Shown: positions 47,233 through 59,200 of the stretch, piece by piece
Position numbering within the stretch: position 1 is the first letter of the stretch
Layout: the number at the start of each line of letters is the position of its first letter
NCBI GenBank assembly: GCA_015499985.1
Contig: JAAAUF010000051.1
Location: 18,363-82,362 of the forward strand
DNA: 64,000 nucleotides
Direction of reading: 5' to 3'
From: Haplosporangium gracile
Taxonomy: Eukaryota > Mortierellomycota > Mortierellomycetes > Mortierellales > Mortierellaceae
Notes under the pieces: model-generated
The model's input: only the letters and a program-made list of their open reading frames with translations
Told to the model about the DNA's origin: nothing
The model's database searches: none
Program-made: the position numbers and the translations under genes

Positions 47233-47445
47233 TTCAATTAATGGCGTCTACTTTATGACCACTTTGAAAAGCCAAAAAGCAACACGAAAAAAGGATAAAC
47301 TACTGCTCGGTGTCGCCATAGATAAAAGGCAGTGCCAACTCCGAGCAGTCCTCTAAGCCGTCTCCTCAACACTCCACATCCGGATCTCGGCAATCTTGAG
47401 CACCATCTCGACCGACAAATAATCGGCATGGTTATTGGTGTTACC
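47233..47445 (-). pseudogene. Decayed tandem copy of the TatD gene 3' end (proximal)
   Basis: The minus strand reads NNHADYLSVEMVLKIAEIR, MWSVEETA, then an in-frame TAG where the functional gene has VERTARNW, plus a one-base insertion before the final YGDTEQ equivalent. The unit boundary TTCAAT(C/T)AATGGCGTCTAC is shared with the functional copy starting at 47446, showing head-to-tail tandem duplication of a ~213-bp unit. It lies downstream of the functional stop codon, so it is untranslated at most. Confidence 0.8.
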
Positions 47446-47514
47446 TTCAATCAATGGCGTCTACTTTATGAGCACTTTGAAAAGCCAAAAAATCAACACG
47501 AAAAATAGGATAAA

Positions 47515-49647
47515 CTACTGCTCAGTGTCGCCATAGACAAAGCGGTGCCAATTCCGAGCAGTCCTCTCAACTGTCTCTTGAACATTCCATTTACGGATCT
47601 CGGCAATCTTCAGCACCATCTCGACTAACAGCTGGTCTACATAGTTATGCGAATGATGGTCCGACTCGATCAACAGTCGGTCCTCGGGGACTGCCAGGAT
47701 CAGCTCCTTGAGTTTCCGTTCCTGAAGACGGCCATTGATCAGAATCGAGAATGAGAAGTAGATCTCGGGTGGGTGGTCGAGTTTCGTGAACGCCTTAAGC
47801 ATATCGACCGAGCCCCCGTAACTGTGCATGCACAGCCTGGGCGGGAGGACGGACTCGTATGCTGGTACCGCTGGCTGAGGTGTGGCGAGCGAATTAGGTG
47901 TTGTCTGAGGAGCAGGATTGAGAGTCGTCGTCGTCTTGTTGAGGTCGACATTTTCCTTTAGAATCGTTGTCGCCTTGGTCCTGGGCTTTCGCCCCGAGTC
48001 ACTATCATCCTCCTCCTGATCCGAATCACTTGCTTCCTCATCCTCCTCATCCGACGACTCCTGCAGCGTCGAGGCAACATGTCGCTCCCAGGCCGCATCC
48101 CGGGCCTCACGCTTCAGTCTCGCCGTGCTGCGCTTGCTCAAGCGCACACCACCTGTGGGGCTCATAACAGGTTGCAAAAGCGGTATCGTCCCGCCCGAAG
48201 CCTGGATCTGTGCCAACTGAACCTGGTACTCCCTATCGGCCTCGAGCTGTCGCAGGCGGCGGCCTTCCTGGATCAAGAAATCATGCCAGTGACCGTAGGC
48301 CTGGACACAATGGAAACTGACGGGTCGATCCAGTGCTGCGGCCAGTTTGAGCTGCTCTCGCACAATGTCCAGTTGGTGTTGGATTGACGTCAATGCCAGC
48401 GTGATCCGTTTCTGAGGCGTTATTGTCGTTGTGGCCGATTCCTCGCTTACTTCTTTCTCGGATGACGACGACGCAACAACGGAGGGTTCGGGAACACGTG
48501 CCGTCCTGTCCAGACCAATTTCTCCCAGGACTGCATGTGGGTGTACCTCCAGTTGACGTCTCAGCTCTTGTAGGGCAGGCTCGAGGGCTCGGGGTGTTGG
48601 CAGACGCTTGGCAAGATCTGCAAGGTACGACTCTGACGCCGACGCAGGAAGACTGAGGACGGTCTTGTAGTGTGAGAACCGTGCGTCGTCAGCGTTAGGT
48701 ATCGTGACATCGATGGGGGTCGAATCCTTTTCCTCGCTTGACGACTCCTTTTCCTCCTTTTCCTCCTTGGTGAAGTCCTTCAGCCCCGATGTGGTTGCAT
48801 CGGCTTCCTTATTGTCGATGCTATCGTTGATAGTGTCCGCCTGAGCGACGCCTTCTCTCTCACGACTATCCTTGGCCATCTGCTCCTGCAATTGCTTCGA
48901 CATGGCCAAGAAAGCCTCTCGTCGGACACCGGGACCAGGGACGGGCGTCAAGAATGCCGACGAAAACGACAATGAAGGAGAGTTCGACGTCGACGACGAT
49001 GAAATTGCGCCTCCACCGCTCGCCGCGGATGAATCAGCGTTGTTGCTGTTGTTATTACTGTTGGAGTTGCTCACGCCTCGAAGTTCAATGGTGTTTCCCT
49101 TGTACATTCCCTCAAGAGGTTTATACTTGTGCGTAAACCAAGGATGGATTCCGAAGCAGGGGACAAACCGGTCTGGGTGAGTCTCTGCCAACTTGGCAAC
49201 CAGGTCCCAGTCGCCCTGGACATCAGTGTCACTCCAGCTAACCGTCACAATTGGGGTCGAAGATGACGAGTGCGACGAGGAGTTCAAAGAGAGCGAGGCC
49301 GTATTGGCCTCGAGAGTCGCAAGTTTGCTGTCGCTTTTGTTGTTTTGGACGTCCTCGGTGGTGCGTGGGACAAGTCTCAAGTCCTTGGAAGGTTGAACGC
49401 CCATGAGACAGACCTTTCCAGTGAGAAGGGGTGTGACACCGGAGCTAGATTCGTCGGACGAGGGGGTGGTCGAGGTAGACCATGACTCGACGAGCGTGCG
49501 AATACTTTCGCGATCGTCCTGAATGTGACAATGGGCGTCTGTCAGTTGCGCGTAGAGATGGGTTGGTAATGCCAGGACGGGTGGTTCGTTGTTGTTATTA
49601 TTAGCATCGGTGGTGTTTTGGTGGTCGTATCCTCCTGCTCCGCACAT
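47515..49647 (-). CDS. TatD-family metal-dependent hydrolase, Scn1-like
   Basis: One exon, 710 residues. Metal-site landmarks in order: DAHCH (His39, His41), GEIGLD (Glu376), SFHC (His446), MHSYGG (His608) and ESDHH (Asp663), the full TatD set. Other conserved pieces are FGIHPWF and ILINGRL. TatD enzymes are 3'-5' DNA/RNA exonucleases; the fungal Scn1 branch (first found as a Cut9 interactor in fission yeast) is the closest in feel, but its substrate is not established. The protein is more than twice the usual 260-340 residues because of disordered insertions at about 50-135, 190-330, 380-410 and 480-595 (S, E/D, K-rich). All catalytic residues survive, so activity is likely. The 3' end has been copied twice downstream. 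Confidence 0.9.
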   Translation of the reverse strand: MCGAGGYDHQNTTDANNNNNEPPVLALPTHLYAQLTDAHCHIQDDRESIRTLVESWSTSTTPSSDESSSGVTPLLTGKVCLMGVQPSKDLRLVPRTTEDVQNNKSDSKLATLEANTASLSLNSSSHSSSSTPIVTVSWSDTDVQGDWDLVAKLAETHPDRFVPCFGIHPWFTHKYKPLEGMYKGNTIELRGVSNSNSNNNSNNADSSAASGGGAISSSSTSNSPSLSFSSAFLTPVPGPGVRREAFLAMSKQLQEQMAKDSREREGVAQADTINDSIDNKEADATTSGLKDFTKEEKEEKESSSEEKDSTPIDVTIPNADDARFSHYKTVLSLPASASESYLADLAKRLPTPRALEPALQELRRQLEVHPHAVLGEIGLDRTARVPEPSVVASSSSEKEVSEESATTTITPQKRITLALTSIQHQLDIVREQLKLAAALDRPVSFHCVQAYGHWHDFLIQEGRRLRQLEADREYQVQLAQIQASGGTIPLLQPVMSPTGGVRLSKRSTARLKREARDAAWERHVASTLQESSDEEDEEASDSDQEEDDSDSGRKPRTKATTILKENVDLNKTTTTLNPAPQTTPNSLATPQPAVPAYESVLPPRLCMHSYGGSVDMLKAFTKLDHPPEIYFSFSILINGRLQERKLKELILAVPEDRLLIESDHHSHNYVDQLLVEMVLKIAEIRKWNVQETVERTARNWHRFVYGDTEQ

Positions 49648-49939
49648 GGTGTCGATCCAGAGAGAAAGTTGAATGTAGGTGAGAAAGAGTGTGAGCTGTG
49701 AAGAAAGGGTTGGTCGTTGTCTCTAGAAGTCCAAAAAAAGGGAACTTGGAAAATATATATGTAAAAAATCATGACACGCCAGTAACACATACCACGCCGA
49801 CAGAAGAAAAAAAATAAAATTCCCGTGGGCCACACGCGCCCATGCGCCGGCAGTCAAGCAAAATTATTTATTTGATATCATCCATCCTATCATCAAGAAG
49901 AACATTCGACAATCTGAGACGGATAGAATCGATCACTGA

Positions 49940-52426
49940 TCATTGATGGTACGAAGAATTAGGTCCCTGGTTTCCAGGGTGAGGATAAGATCCCGGCACT
50001 ACAGGGGACGTATAGCCTGTCGATCTGGGTGTCCAGGCTTGAGGCCCGCTAGGTGGCGTGTACAGCGTACTGCCACCAGTACCATGCGAAGGAACAAGTG
50101 ATATGCTCGCGGCTCCTGAGACATACGCCGGGAGAAGCGGCAAGGGTGTGCTTCCAGGAACGACTGGAGACAAGGGAGCACCCGTGTTGTAGGCCTGAGG
50201 GCTACGGGGATCATCTGTCGTCACTCCAACCTGATAATAACCCTGCTGCTGTTGTTGTTGCTGCTGGTACGCCATCGATCCTGGGACTGGAAGAGGATAG
50301 TATTGAGGGCTGTTGTCTGGTTGTGCGTAGTACTGTGGGCTGTTGGAAGTCACAGTCGTATTGTCGGAAGTAGGTGGCCAGGCACTTGCCGCCGACTGTG
50401 GGCTGGGGAGGGGAGGAGGGCGGTGGTGAACAATTGAGGATTCTGCGTCTGTCGTTGATGTTCCTGCTCCTTCCTCAAAGCGAGTAACGCCTGCTGGAAT
50501 CCTTGCTGGTATCCATCTTCATAGGTGTTCTGTGTCTGTGGTGCTTGTGAAGATGGCGGTTGTTGTTGTTGTGCTGTCTGAGAAACCTTGCTGTCCATGA
50601 AGGGACGGGGTGCAAGGAGCGGCGGTAGTACTGACGATCCGGTATCCTTGACTGACCCTTCTCCAGCTCCAGTTCCTGTTGTTTCTAACGGAACCAGTGA
50701 CGCGTCGATAGCAGGCGCCATAGACAGAACTTCGCACTCCATCTTGGCCTCTGGTACATCCGTGATGTTGGGCACCAGACTGTCGGGGTTATCATAGACA
50801 GGAGTCGTTGGACGGCTAAACCCGAGTTGGCGCTTCGACCGTCTGCTGAAAATCCTACAGCTGCTGGTTGTCGAGATGATCAAGAGGATGACTCCTCCGA
50901 CAATGCCCGCAATCACTCCTGGCGACATGCCATTACCACCGCTGTCGCCGCCAGTATCACTACCGTCCCAAATATCTCCATCTCCAGGCAGCCCTGTAAG
51001 GATCATCCTGGTCGGAGTCGTTTGAAACTCTCCTATCTTGTTCCCGGACAGGACGACGCCTGCATAATCCGAGAAGTTGGTCATCATGGCCCAGCGAGCT
51101 AGTCCTTCAGACGGTCCGATGGGGTAAAGGTCGTTGTACGAATTAAAGACTGTTGTCTTGAGGGGTCCTAACGTAGCTGTGCCGTCCGTCGTGAGTAAAT
51201 AGTTGGCGTTACTAGAGTACTGGTTTGTTGGATAAAAAAGATTAGGATAAAAACAGAGCCATGTCAATTAAAATGCCTTCCTAAAAAAAACAATACGCTC
51301 CTTTGATATCAAAAGAAATAGAGACACCAAGCATGTTCATGCATAACATACTCGACACATGTAATAAAAAGTATTGGCAAACAGGACAGTCTGTGGACGA
51401 TCTGCAATTATAGAGGTGCATCCGTCTGGGAGGGTAAAGTTTGTCATCGCGATAGACGCGTTAGCCGGCTGGACAGCCGTTGGATTAATGGACATCCTGT
51501 TGAGGACAGGAGGTCGCCCTCCGATGACACTATACGTCAGAACATGCATCTGGCCCCCGTGCGGTTCAATAATGTAGGGGTGTCCAGGTGAAGGCTACTC
51601 GTTAAACGAATAAAATAAACGAAGAAAAAACCAAACATGTCGGTAAGGTGATGCATTGTTTTGCTGCACTCTTCTGTTTGTGTGTTGCTCGTTGCTTGTT
51701 TGTTGTGTTTTGTCGTCGGCCAAGATCACGCGCTATCGCATGCATCCATTCTCCGTGATGAAAAAACTGCACGTTTTAACTTTTTGTTACCCACAAAAAA
51801 GAGATGTACCCAACAGCCTACAAACGCCTACATTTCTCAATCTCCTAAAAGATCGATGCATTTACCAAGGTCCAGTTGGATTGCAAAGAAAACGACTTTG
51901 TAAGCGGATCAAAGACGCCAAAGCCGATAGCATCCCCACTGCTGGAAGTCGGAAAGACATGCATTAATACATTTTTACCTCCCGCAGATCCAGCAGGGAC
52001 AGACACCAGGCCACCAGCACCGGATGAGGACCACGGGTAAGGGTCCTTCATCAGGATGGTAGTCCAAGTACCTCTGGTCTTGGGATCGGTGTGTGGAGTG
52101 TACTGATATCCGCCCATGCGTAAGGTCTCTGGGCTGTTGATGGATGTCTTTGTGGAAGTGGCAATGATGGTGAAGACGCCTCGCTTGTCGACGTTGCAGA
52201 GCATGCTCTTTAGGATATTCATCCCTCCGAGATATCCCATATCGGCCTCCGGGACGGTTGCATAGACGGACCAGGTGACGTCGTAAAAGGAGGCTGGGTT
52301 GAAGTTTGATTTGGCGATGACGATGGTTCTGCCGGCGTTGCCGGATCCTAGACTGAAGGTTGCATGGGCGTAGAATGTCGTTCCGTCGCTTGTCATACAG
52401 TTAGGGACGAAAGATCTTTTTGACAT
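49940..52426 (-). CDS. Single-pass membrane protein, diverged fourth member of the 0-6 kb family
   Basis: Exons 52426-51866, 51594-51352 and 51219 onwards, all phase 0. The ectodomain fills residues 1-350. The second intron falls after FYYMCR and before YSSNANYLL, equivalent to the conserved intron of the 0-6 kb paralogues. One membrane segment is at about 364-386 (PGVIAGIVGGVILLII), then RRSKR, then VYDNPDSL where the others have YQDP. The tail is Q/P/S-rich. The third exon's frame stops at 50350, while the frame one base over is open from about 50470 to the stop at 49940 and encodes a matching Q/P/Y-rich tail (NSPQYYPLPVPGS). An undetected small intron or a one-base indel in the C-run near 50415 must join them. 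The function is unknown. The start is the only in-frame ATG near the ectodomain; no clear signal peptide. Confidence 0.75.
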
Positions 52427-53743
52427 TTTATTGTTATCTTTTTCGATTGAAGGTTCCTGAATGACCGATGGTTCCTGGACTGACGAAAATCGAGGAACTA
52501 ATCCTGCGTTGTTTTAAAATGCGTTGAAGGTCTCAAAATAATAAAAGAGGGCGGGAAGTCGTAGAAGTTGGTTCGAAGAGTGGAGTGGTTGTATTTTTTT
52601 TAGTGATGAAAGTGAGAATATGAATAAGATAAAAGGAAGGGAAGTGCATGAGAAAGAGAGAAGGAGGAGGAAGGAGACTCGAGTTATATCCTCGGAAGAG
52701 TGGTGGAAGTGGAGGTCCGAATGAACGAATAAACAAATGGGCAAAATGAACAAATGCGACAAAAGTCATTGCATCGAGTCGACCCGAATTGTTCTTCACT
52801 CTTACTTCATCACGCAACTCTGTCACATACTCGCACGCTGCCTCTCTGTTCTTAACTCGCACTTTTTGTTTCCTTGGTACTCTACGTCTCCTTCTTTAAA
52901 CACCAGAATACCAGGGTTCCAACCTTCAACATTTTTACATACCAATCTCTATTAGCCAAGTTTTTTTTTATCAGCCTAACGAACAACATCATCTTTGCTC
53001 ACACTCTCAAAACCCAATCCATCTCTCTCGTCACTCACACATGGCGCTTCAGGGTTGAGAGCAATTTTTCCTTCCTTCCTCGCTTGGTTCGCCCAAAACT
53101 TGAACACAGTGGGCTTTTTTTTTATTATTTTCCTTTGCATTTCTTTGAGGTCGAAAAGAGCAAAAACATTCGTCGTTCGTCCCTCTTCCTCTTTTTGTTT
53201 GTGCTTTGTACCCAGGGTTGGTGGTGGATCCGACCCCCGTCTGGTCCAGTCGTGACCAAAAAGGTTCGTTTCGTTCCAGAGATCTTTTCGCATCGTCTTA
53301 TTTCCAAACACAACTACTACGTAAAAGTAACGTGCCTTTATTTCCATCTCTTCAAATCTTTTCATCTCCGTTTTATCGCTTTAGAGTGTACGGAGCGGGA
53401 CCATGCGCACGGATCACATCGAGAATAAAAATTGTCCCTGAACTCTACCCGTTATTGACGCTTACTCAGCTTGAATCTCCTTTTTCTCGTGTTCTCGCAA
53501 TCGTGTCCTCCTAAACCGTACAACCTCCTATCATAATAGCATATACAGCACCACCTGTCTACAGTTTATCCAATGTGCCCAATGCTCATGGTCTCTACCC
53601 CGCAACATACTTCTAACATGCATTTGACAAAAAAGAAAGTTTGGGCATGAATATTTTTTTTAATGCAAGAAAAGTTGGGGGGAGAACGGGAAGAATAGGA
53701 GCGGGCAGATAAGCAGAAGAACTTCCTAAAGCATTGCCATCAC
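52427..53743. other. Intergenic region, no gene seen
   Basis: This is the upstream region of the 49.9-52.4 kb gene and 3' flank of the RING gene. It is T-rich on the plus strand from 52860 to 53400. The longest frame (52874-53428, plus) has a chance-like composition. No repeat or RNA gene is recognised. Confidence 0.45.
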
Positions 53744-55705
53744 CTAAGATGACTCTGCAAGAGCAGAAAGAGTGGCCAGAGCACGGTTCTTCTGATGCCG
53801 CACTATCGCCTTGTCCATTGCCACAATCCGAAGTTTACCCCCCACAATCGTGACTCCAACCCATCCGGCCGTGATGAGACTCCTCAATGCCAATCCACGC
53901 CAATCTGAAAACTTGGTCATATCCCGACCCAACTCTACCAGCTTCTGTGTCCATCCCATCTCCTTGCGGCCTTTAGCTAGATCGACAAAGTTGAGGACCA
54001 GCTGTTGACGACAGGCCGGGCAGGTCTTCCGGCCCGCATTCCGGTTGTATTCTTCAGTTGGTTGGGTGGGGAACAGGGGGCGAAGGACGGGTTCTGCGAC
54101 ATCTGCCGGGTGCGTCGATTCCTGTTGATGGTGTTGTTGTTGTTGATCCTGTTGTTGTTGATCCGGCTGGTGTGTGTGCGGCTGTGGTTGTGTTTGTGTT
54201 TGTGTTTGCGTCCGTGTTTGTGTGTGCGACTGTTCCGTTGTTTGTTGATTGAAAGATAATGGCTCCTCCGCATGAATTCGGTCGTGCTCGGCTGGTTCGT
54301 CCGCATCGTTTGTTGTTGTCCTCGTCGTTGTAACTGTTGGACTGGCGGGAAGTGTCGTCACTGCAACTCCATCAATAGTCGGGACAAGGGGGACCGCCAA
54401 TTCGTATCCATGATCAGTCCTCGTCGTTGTCGTTGCTGCTGTTGTTGGGAGGGACATCAACCAGCCGAGACCAATCCGATTGCCCACAGCACGTGTCGTG
54501 TTCATTCCTGCAACTGCTCCGTGAATCGTCGTACCCCAGCTCAAGATCCTGAACGCCTCCATGGGTCGGTATCCCTTGGGCCCATAGTTGTACCACTTGC
54601 GAATACAGCCTCGATGAGCTACATGCTGCTTGACGACACAAAAGTTCTCGAGGACATGGTCAGTGTCCTTGTTAATTCCTACTCCATGACTATGCCTGCC
54701 ATTGTTGTTGTTGCTGTGTTCGCTTAGATCCATCCCGTCCTCGTCATCGTCCAGCATGGCTCCGTAGCAGATACAGCAGTCATCGTCTGTAACCTCAATC
54801 TCCTTGTCCAGCGGCCGACCAGTGATCAGGATGCGACGCTTCTCAAGTCCAAACTTGCGGAGGATATAGAACATCACAAACTCGTCCATCAGCATCGTGG
54901 CAATCGAAAAGATGGCGATCTGACCGAGGATGGGCCGTGTGTTGCGGAAAAAATCTCCATAGGGCCGACCAGGGCGTTTGGTCAGGGTCGAGGTCAAACG
55001 GACGACGCGGAGCATCATGTAGGCAATGACCAGATAGTAACAGCTGATAGCGCGCATCTCGCCTTCACTCCACCGCTTCTTGCGGAAGAGCCATCTTGGT
55101 TGTGAGTTGATAAGGATTGTTGCTGGTAAGAGTCAAAGGCCAGAAGAATACAAGGAAGAAGGAATGTGTTAGATTGATTTGAACCATGACAAAGAAACAC
55201 CTGCGGCGCTAAACTCCCAGCAGTAGAGACAATAGCAATGCTGCAGTCAATTGGATCAACCCCAGACTTTTTCGTTTTTCCCGCTTTTCGTTCAATCCCC
55301 TCTTCGCTTGTTGTGTTTTGTGGGGATTCATGCAACATCGTTCTTACCTTTGAGCCATGCAGAGACCGCTATCGAAGAGCAAGAAACAATAGCAAAAAAA
55401 AAAAAGGATTGGTAAATCAGCCTGCACCATTGTTTGTGTAGGTCCTTATGTTCTCTTGCGTGTAATACAGGGGGAGAGGAAGGACAAACACAAAAAAAGA
55501 AAAAGACAGGAGACATGATGCAATTTGCCCTTTTCAGGCAAAAAAAATGTTTGCTAAAGCGAATAAACAAAAATAGTTTTGAGGAAGACTTACCCCAGGC
55601 ATTCAGCGAAATGACCAGCCCGGCAGGAATGCCTTTGACAATCTCTTTGGCCAGTCGGGCGATGTTTGCCTTGCGGTAGAGTGCAAATGGAGTCACTGCT
55701 GGCAT
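53744..55705 (-). CDS. Multi-pass membrane protein with split RING-type zinc finger
   Basis: Exons 55705-55594 and 55122-53744 give 496 residues. Hydrophobic segments at about 23-43, 61-80 and 101-126 suggest a membrane hairpin or three passes; another lies near the C-terminus (SLITAGWVGVTIVGG). Zinc ligands: CCIC at 153-156, then FCVVKQHVAHRGCIRKWY at about 197-214, and CPACRQQL at about 370. In order this is C-x2-C, C-x-H/H-x2-C and C-x2-C, i.e. a RING-like finger whose last ligand pair is separated by ~155 residues rich in T, Q and H, including an HTHQPDQQQQ region. Membrane-bound RING proteins usually act as ubiquitin ligases at ER or other organelle membranes; that role is inferred. I do not recognise an orthologue. 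Confidence 0.75.
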
Positions 55706-56229
55706 GTTGCTGTATTCTCTTTATTCTTTTCCTTGTTTCGTTCAACTGATGCTGGTGACTTGTTTGCGGTTGCTGGTATGTAGCAAAGTGGCAAGAATGA
55801 AAGGCAAAGTTGTGTTGGTGTAAACTTAATAGGGGTATCGTCGACGAATGGAGAGGGAGGGGAATAAAGGAAAGTGTCGGTTGTGTATGTGTGTGCTGGT
55901 GAAAGAACGAAAGAATGAATGAGTGTGAAGTGAAGTCTGAAAGAAATGAATACAAAAACGCTCTCGCCAGCAAACCATGCCACTCCCTTTATTGTTCTTT
56001 GTCCCTCGTTCCCTTTCTCCTTGTGCTCCAGCCGAAACTTTCACGTTGAGTTGCTCTGCAAAAAAACCCGTCCCGACCCTGTCACACACGTGCAGCGGGT
56101 TTATCCCTGATCGAGACTTTGCACGGCAAAGCAAACCATTGGACATGCCAAACCATAGCAAAAAAATATCAAAATAAGTGTGTATTCGTACTAGTGTTTA
56201 CTACAGTCGCATAGAGCTCGCAGATCCGA
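55706..56229. other. Intergenic between RING gene start and BRR2 stop
   Basis: About 520 bp, with CT-rich patches near 55860-55960 on the minus strand that fit a leader for the RING gene, and the BRR2 terminator side at the left-hand end of the minus strand. No further gene is seen. Confidence 0.5.
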
Positions 56230-59200
56230 TTACTCCTGCATCTCAACGTCAGAGTCCTCCTCATCCTCCTCGTCGCTGTCCTCCTCAGCCTCGCCAACCT
56301 CCAGCTCAAGATCAAACTCCTGATCGCATCCAAGGAAACTGTCGCACATCGTGTACAGCTTGTACGTCTGGTTACCTGCACGGGGGCACACAAACTCCAG
56401 CTTCACCCTCAGCTTGCGCTGCAACGTAATTCTCTTGATGGCCAACAGCGTCTTGGTCGAGGGGTCGCCGACAACAATCCACCAGCCCTCATCCTTCTTT
56501 CCGGGGAAGAACGGTGCCGGTACGCTGCTCAACTCGCCATCATCCTCATCGCCATCACGATCCAGCTGAACCTCAATCACAACAGGCTGACCTGCCTTGA
56601 TATCGTTCTCGTCCTCAATGCCATACTCCACCTCAATGCTGGGGTACCTGTTGACGAACGCTGCGATAGCACGCATCTGCCGCTCGTCCACCTGAAGAGC
56701 CGCATCACGATCCTTGTCCTCCAGATCCTGGATATCAAACACAGACTCGACTCCCTTGGCCTCACAACGCTTCACACGCTCGTTGGTCATGTAGGGAATC
56801 TGCTTCAGGGGTGAATCACGATCCCACATCGCCTGTACGCTCATCTGTGCCAACTCCATAGCCGCCAATGCTGGAGGCAACCATCCGTTCGACGAAATAA
56901 CATCAACACAGGCCTGCAACAAAGGAATCACCTGCCCAACCACCAAGGCCTGGTCCGAAGCCAAATCTGCAGGCAACTGGGTACGGGAAAAGTGTGCCTG
57001 CAGCAGAATGTTGGCCTTGTGATGTGGGCTATTGAATTTGACGTTGCTCAACTTGACGGGGAGACGCTCGTAGATACGCTTCAAGACCTGGTCCTCGTGG
57101 TGGCGGATAGGGATCGACTCGTACTCGGCGGCAGTCGAAATAATCTCCAACAGTCCCTTCAGCTTGGTCGTGGGCGTCAAACTGGAACTGAATAACTCGA
57201 CCGTCGAAAAGTTGATGTTGTAGTAGGCGGCAATCATGCCCAGGTTCAGCGGCGACACATCCATCTCGTCCTCGATGGCAATGCACTTGGAGGTGACCAA
57301 ATCGTTGATCGTCGTCTCGACCAGCTCCGACAAGTGGTCTGACAGATGACGGTGTGTCACGCCTTGGAGGTTGTAGTAGTTGGGATTCTGAGCCATACGT
57401 CTGTAGAGGAAGGTCCATGTGAGATAATCAACGGCATCCTGCTTGTTCTCGATCGTCTTGGTCACAATCTCTGCGTTGAAGTGGTCGTGCAAGAAATGGT
57501 CCAAGTGTGACTCCACAGGTAAGGCCTCGAACAAGAACTTCTTGTAAAACTCCTTTCTGTTGGACTGACACATGAGGACACAGCGGCTCGACTCGTCTTC
57601 CTGAGGGCGGCAAGCACGGCCCATCATCTGGAGAACGTCTGTCGTAGGGTAGTCGGCATAACGATGGTCCTTGCCATCATAGTACTGAGTTCCCATAATG
57701 ACAACCATGTAGGAGCTCAAGGGAATGCCCCAGCATGTGTCTCTTGAAGCAACAACGACCTGGATAGCACCCGACTCGAACAGTTTCTCCACCACGCGCT
57801 TGTCGCTCTTGCTCAGAGCCTCGTGGAAGAATCCGATTCCGTGCTCCAGTGCTGACGCCAAAGCTGAATCCTGAACGTGTTCCAGATGCGCTTTCAATAC
57901 ATCCTCTTCACAGTGGAGGAAGCGCTTGGGTGTATCGTCGGCAGCACAGAGGGTCAACAGCTCCGTGACAGTGAGGCGGCACTGCTTCCTTGAGGGCACA
58001 AACACAATGACGGGCTTCTCGGGCGAGTGGGTCGTAATGGCAGTGTAGGTAGGCTTGACCATGGCGATCATCCAGGAGGCAAAGTGAGGGATGGTGTAGC
58101 TCTGGATATGGACATCCAAAGGAAGAGGGCGGACCATGGGGTGGAAGTTGAACACAGAATGACTGGTGGCTCCGATCCACTCGCCGAGGTCACGAGCGTT
58201 GGCCAGCGATGTGCTCAAAGCGATAATGCGGATCTTGCTCTCGACCTGCGAGGCGATGTAGCGCATCCTAGAGACGATGACCTCGTAGGTTGGGCCAATG
58301 TCGCCTCCGATCATGTGCAACTCGTCGGCAATAAAGAGCTGGACAGTCTGGACGTTCTTGCGCTGCTTCCAACGACGAGAGATCAAGTCCCATTGACCAG
58401 GGGTGGCCAAGATCACATCGCCACGCTCCAAAATCTTCAAGTCCGCGCTCGTCTCTCCAGTCAGCGACAAAATCGCCTTGCCTCCCTGAACGTCTCCAAA
58501 CTTGGCGTGCCATTCCTGACGACGGGCATCCACAACCTCCTGGTGGGGTGCAATGTAGACGATGCGACCCTTGATCCCCTTGACAGGCTTCTTGTTCCAC
58601 TGACGCATCATGGCAAACTCGGCGCAAATGGTCTTGCCGGACCCAGTGGGGGCACCAACAAATACGTTATCATCGAGGGTGTAGAGGGTGTTGAAGGTCT
58701 GGGTCTGGATGGGGTTGAACTTGCTTAGGGTCTGAGAAAAGATCTCCTCAAACTCGCGGTTACGCAAGGCGGTGACGGGAAGAGGCTGGAGATCCAGGAG
58801 CTCGGTGTGGGGAGGGTACTTTTCGGGCAAGATCAGATGTTTGAACGAGATGGGGAAACGGGTCTCCGAGTGCAACCAGCGGTCGGAAACGATGCTGACA
58901 AAGTAGTTGGGAGGGAGAGGGTCGAACAGAGGGACAGTGAAAGTCATCAAGTGCTCCTCCTCGGCGTACTGTTGCTTCAGGATGAAGGACTCCTGGTGCA
59001 AGATCATCTCACCATCGACATCCTCAACCAGAATCCAGAATGCCTCTGCTGTACCATGCACCTTCTCGTCCCACTTGAAGTCGGGCGTGATTGTGAGCTC
59101 AACCTTAAGGATCGAGCGGGTCAGGGGCTGGACGTGGGATTGGAGATCCAGCTTGGGGAACTCGTGGACGTAGCGCTCGAGAAGCTTACCAGCCTTGGGG

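Noticed and set aside
51930..51985. A possible 37-nt intron in the fourth paralogue (GTAAAAATG..TTCCAG)
   Set aside because: It is shorter than the other introns here, and the sequence reads through in frame as plausible ectodomain (VLMHVFPTSSSGDAIGFGVF).
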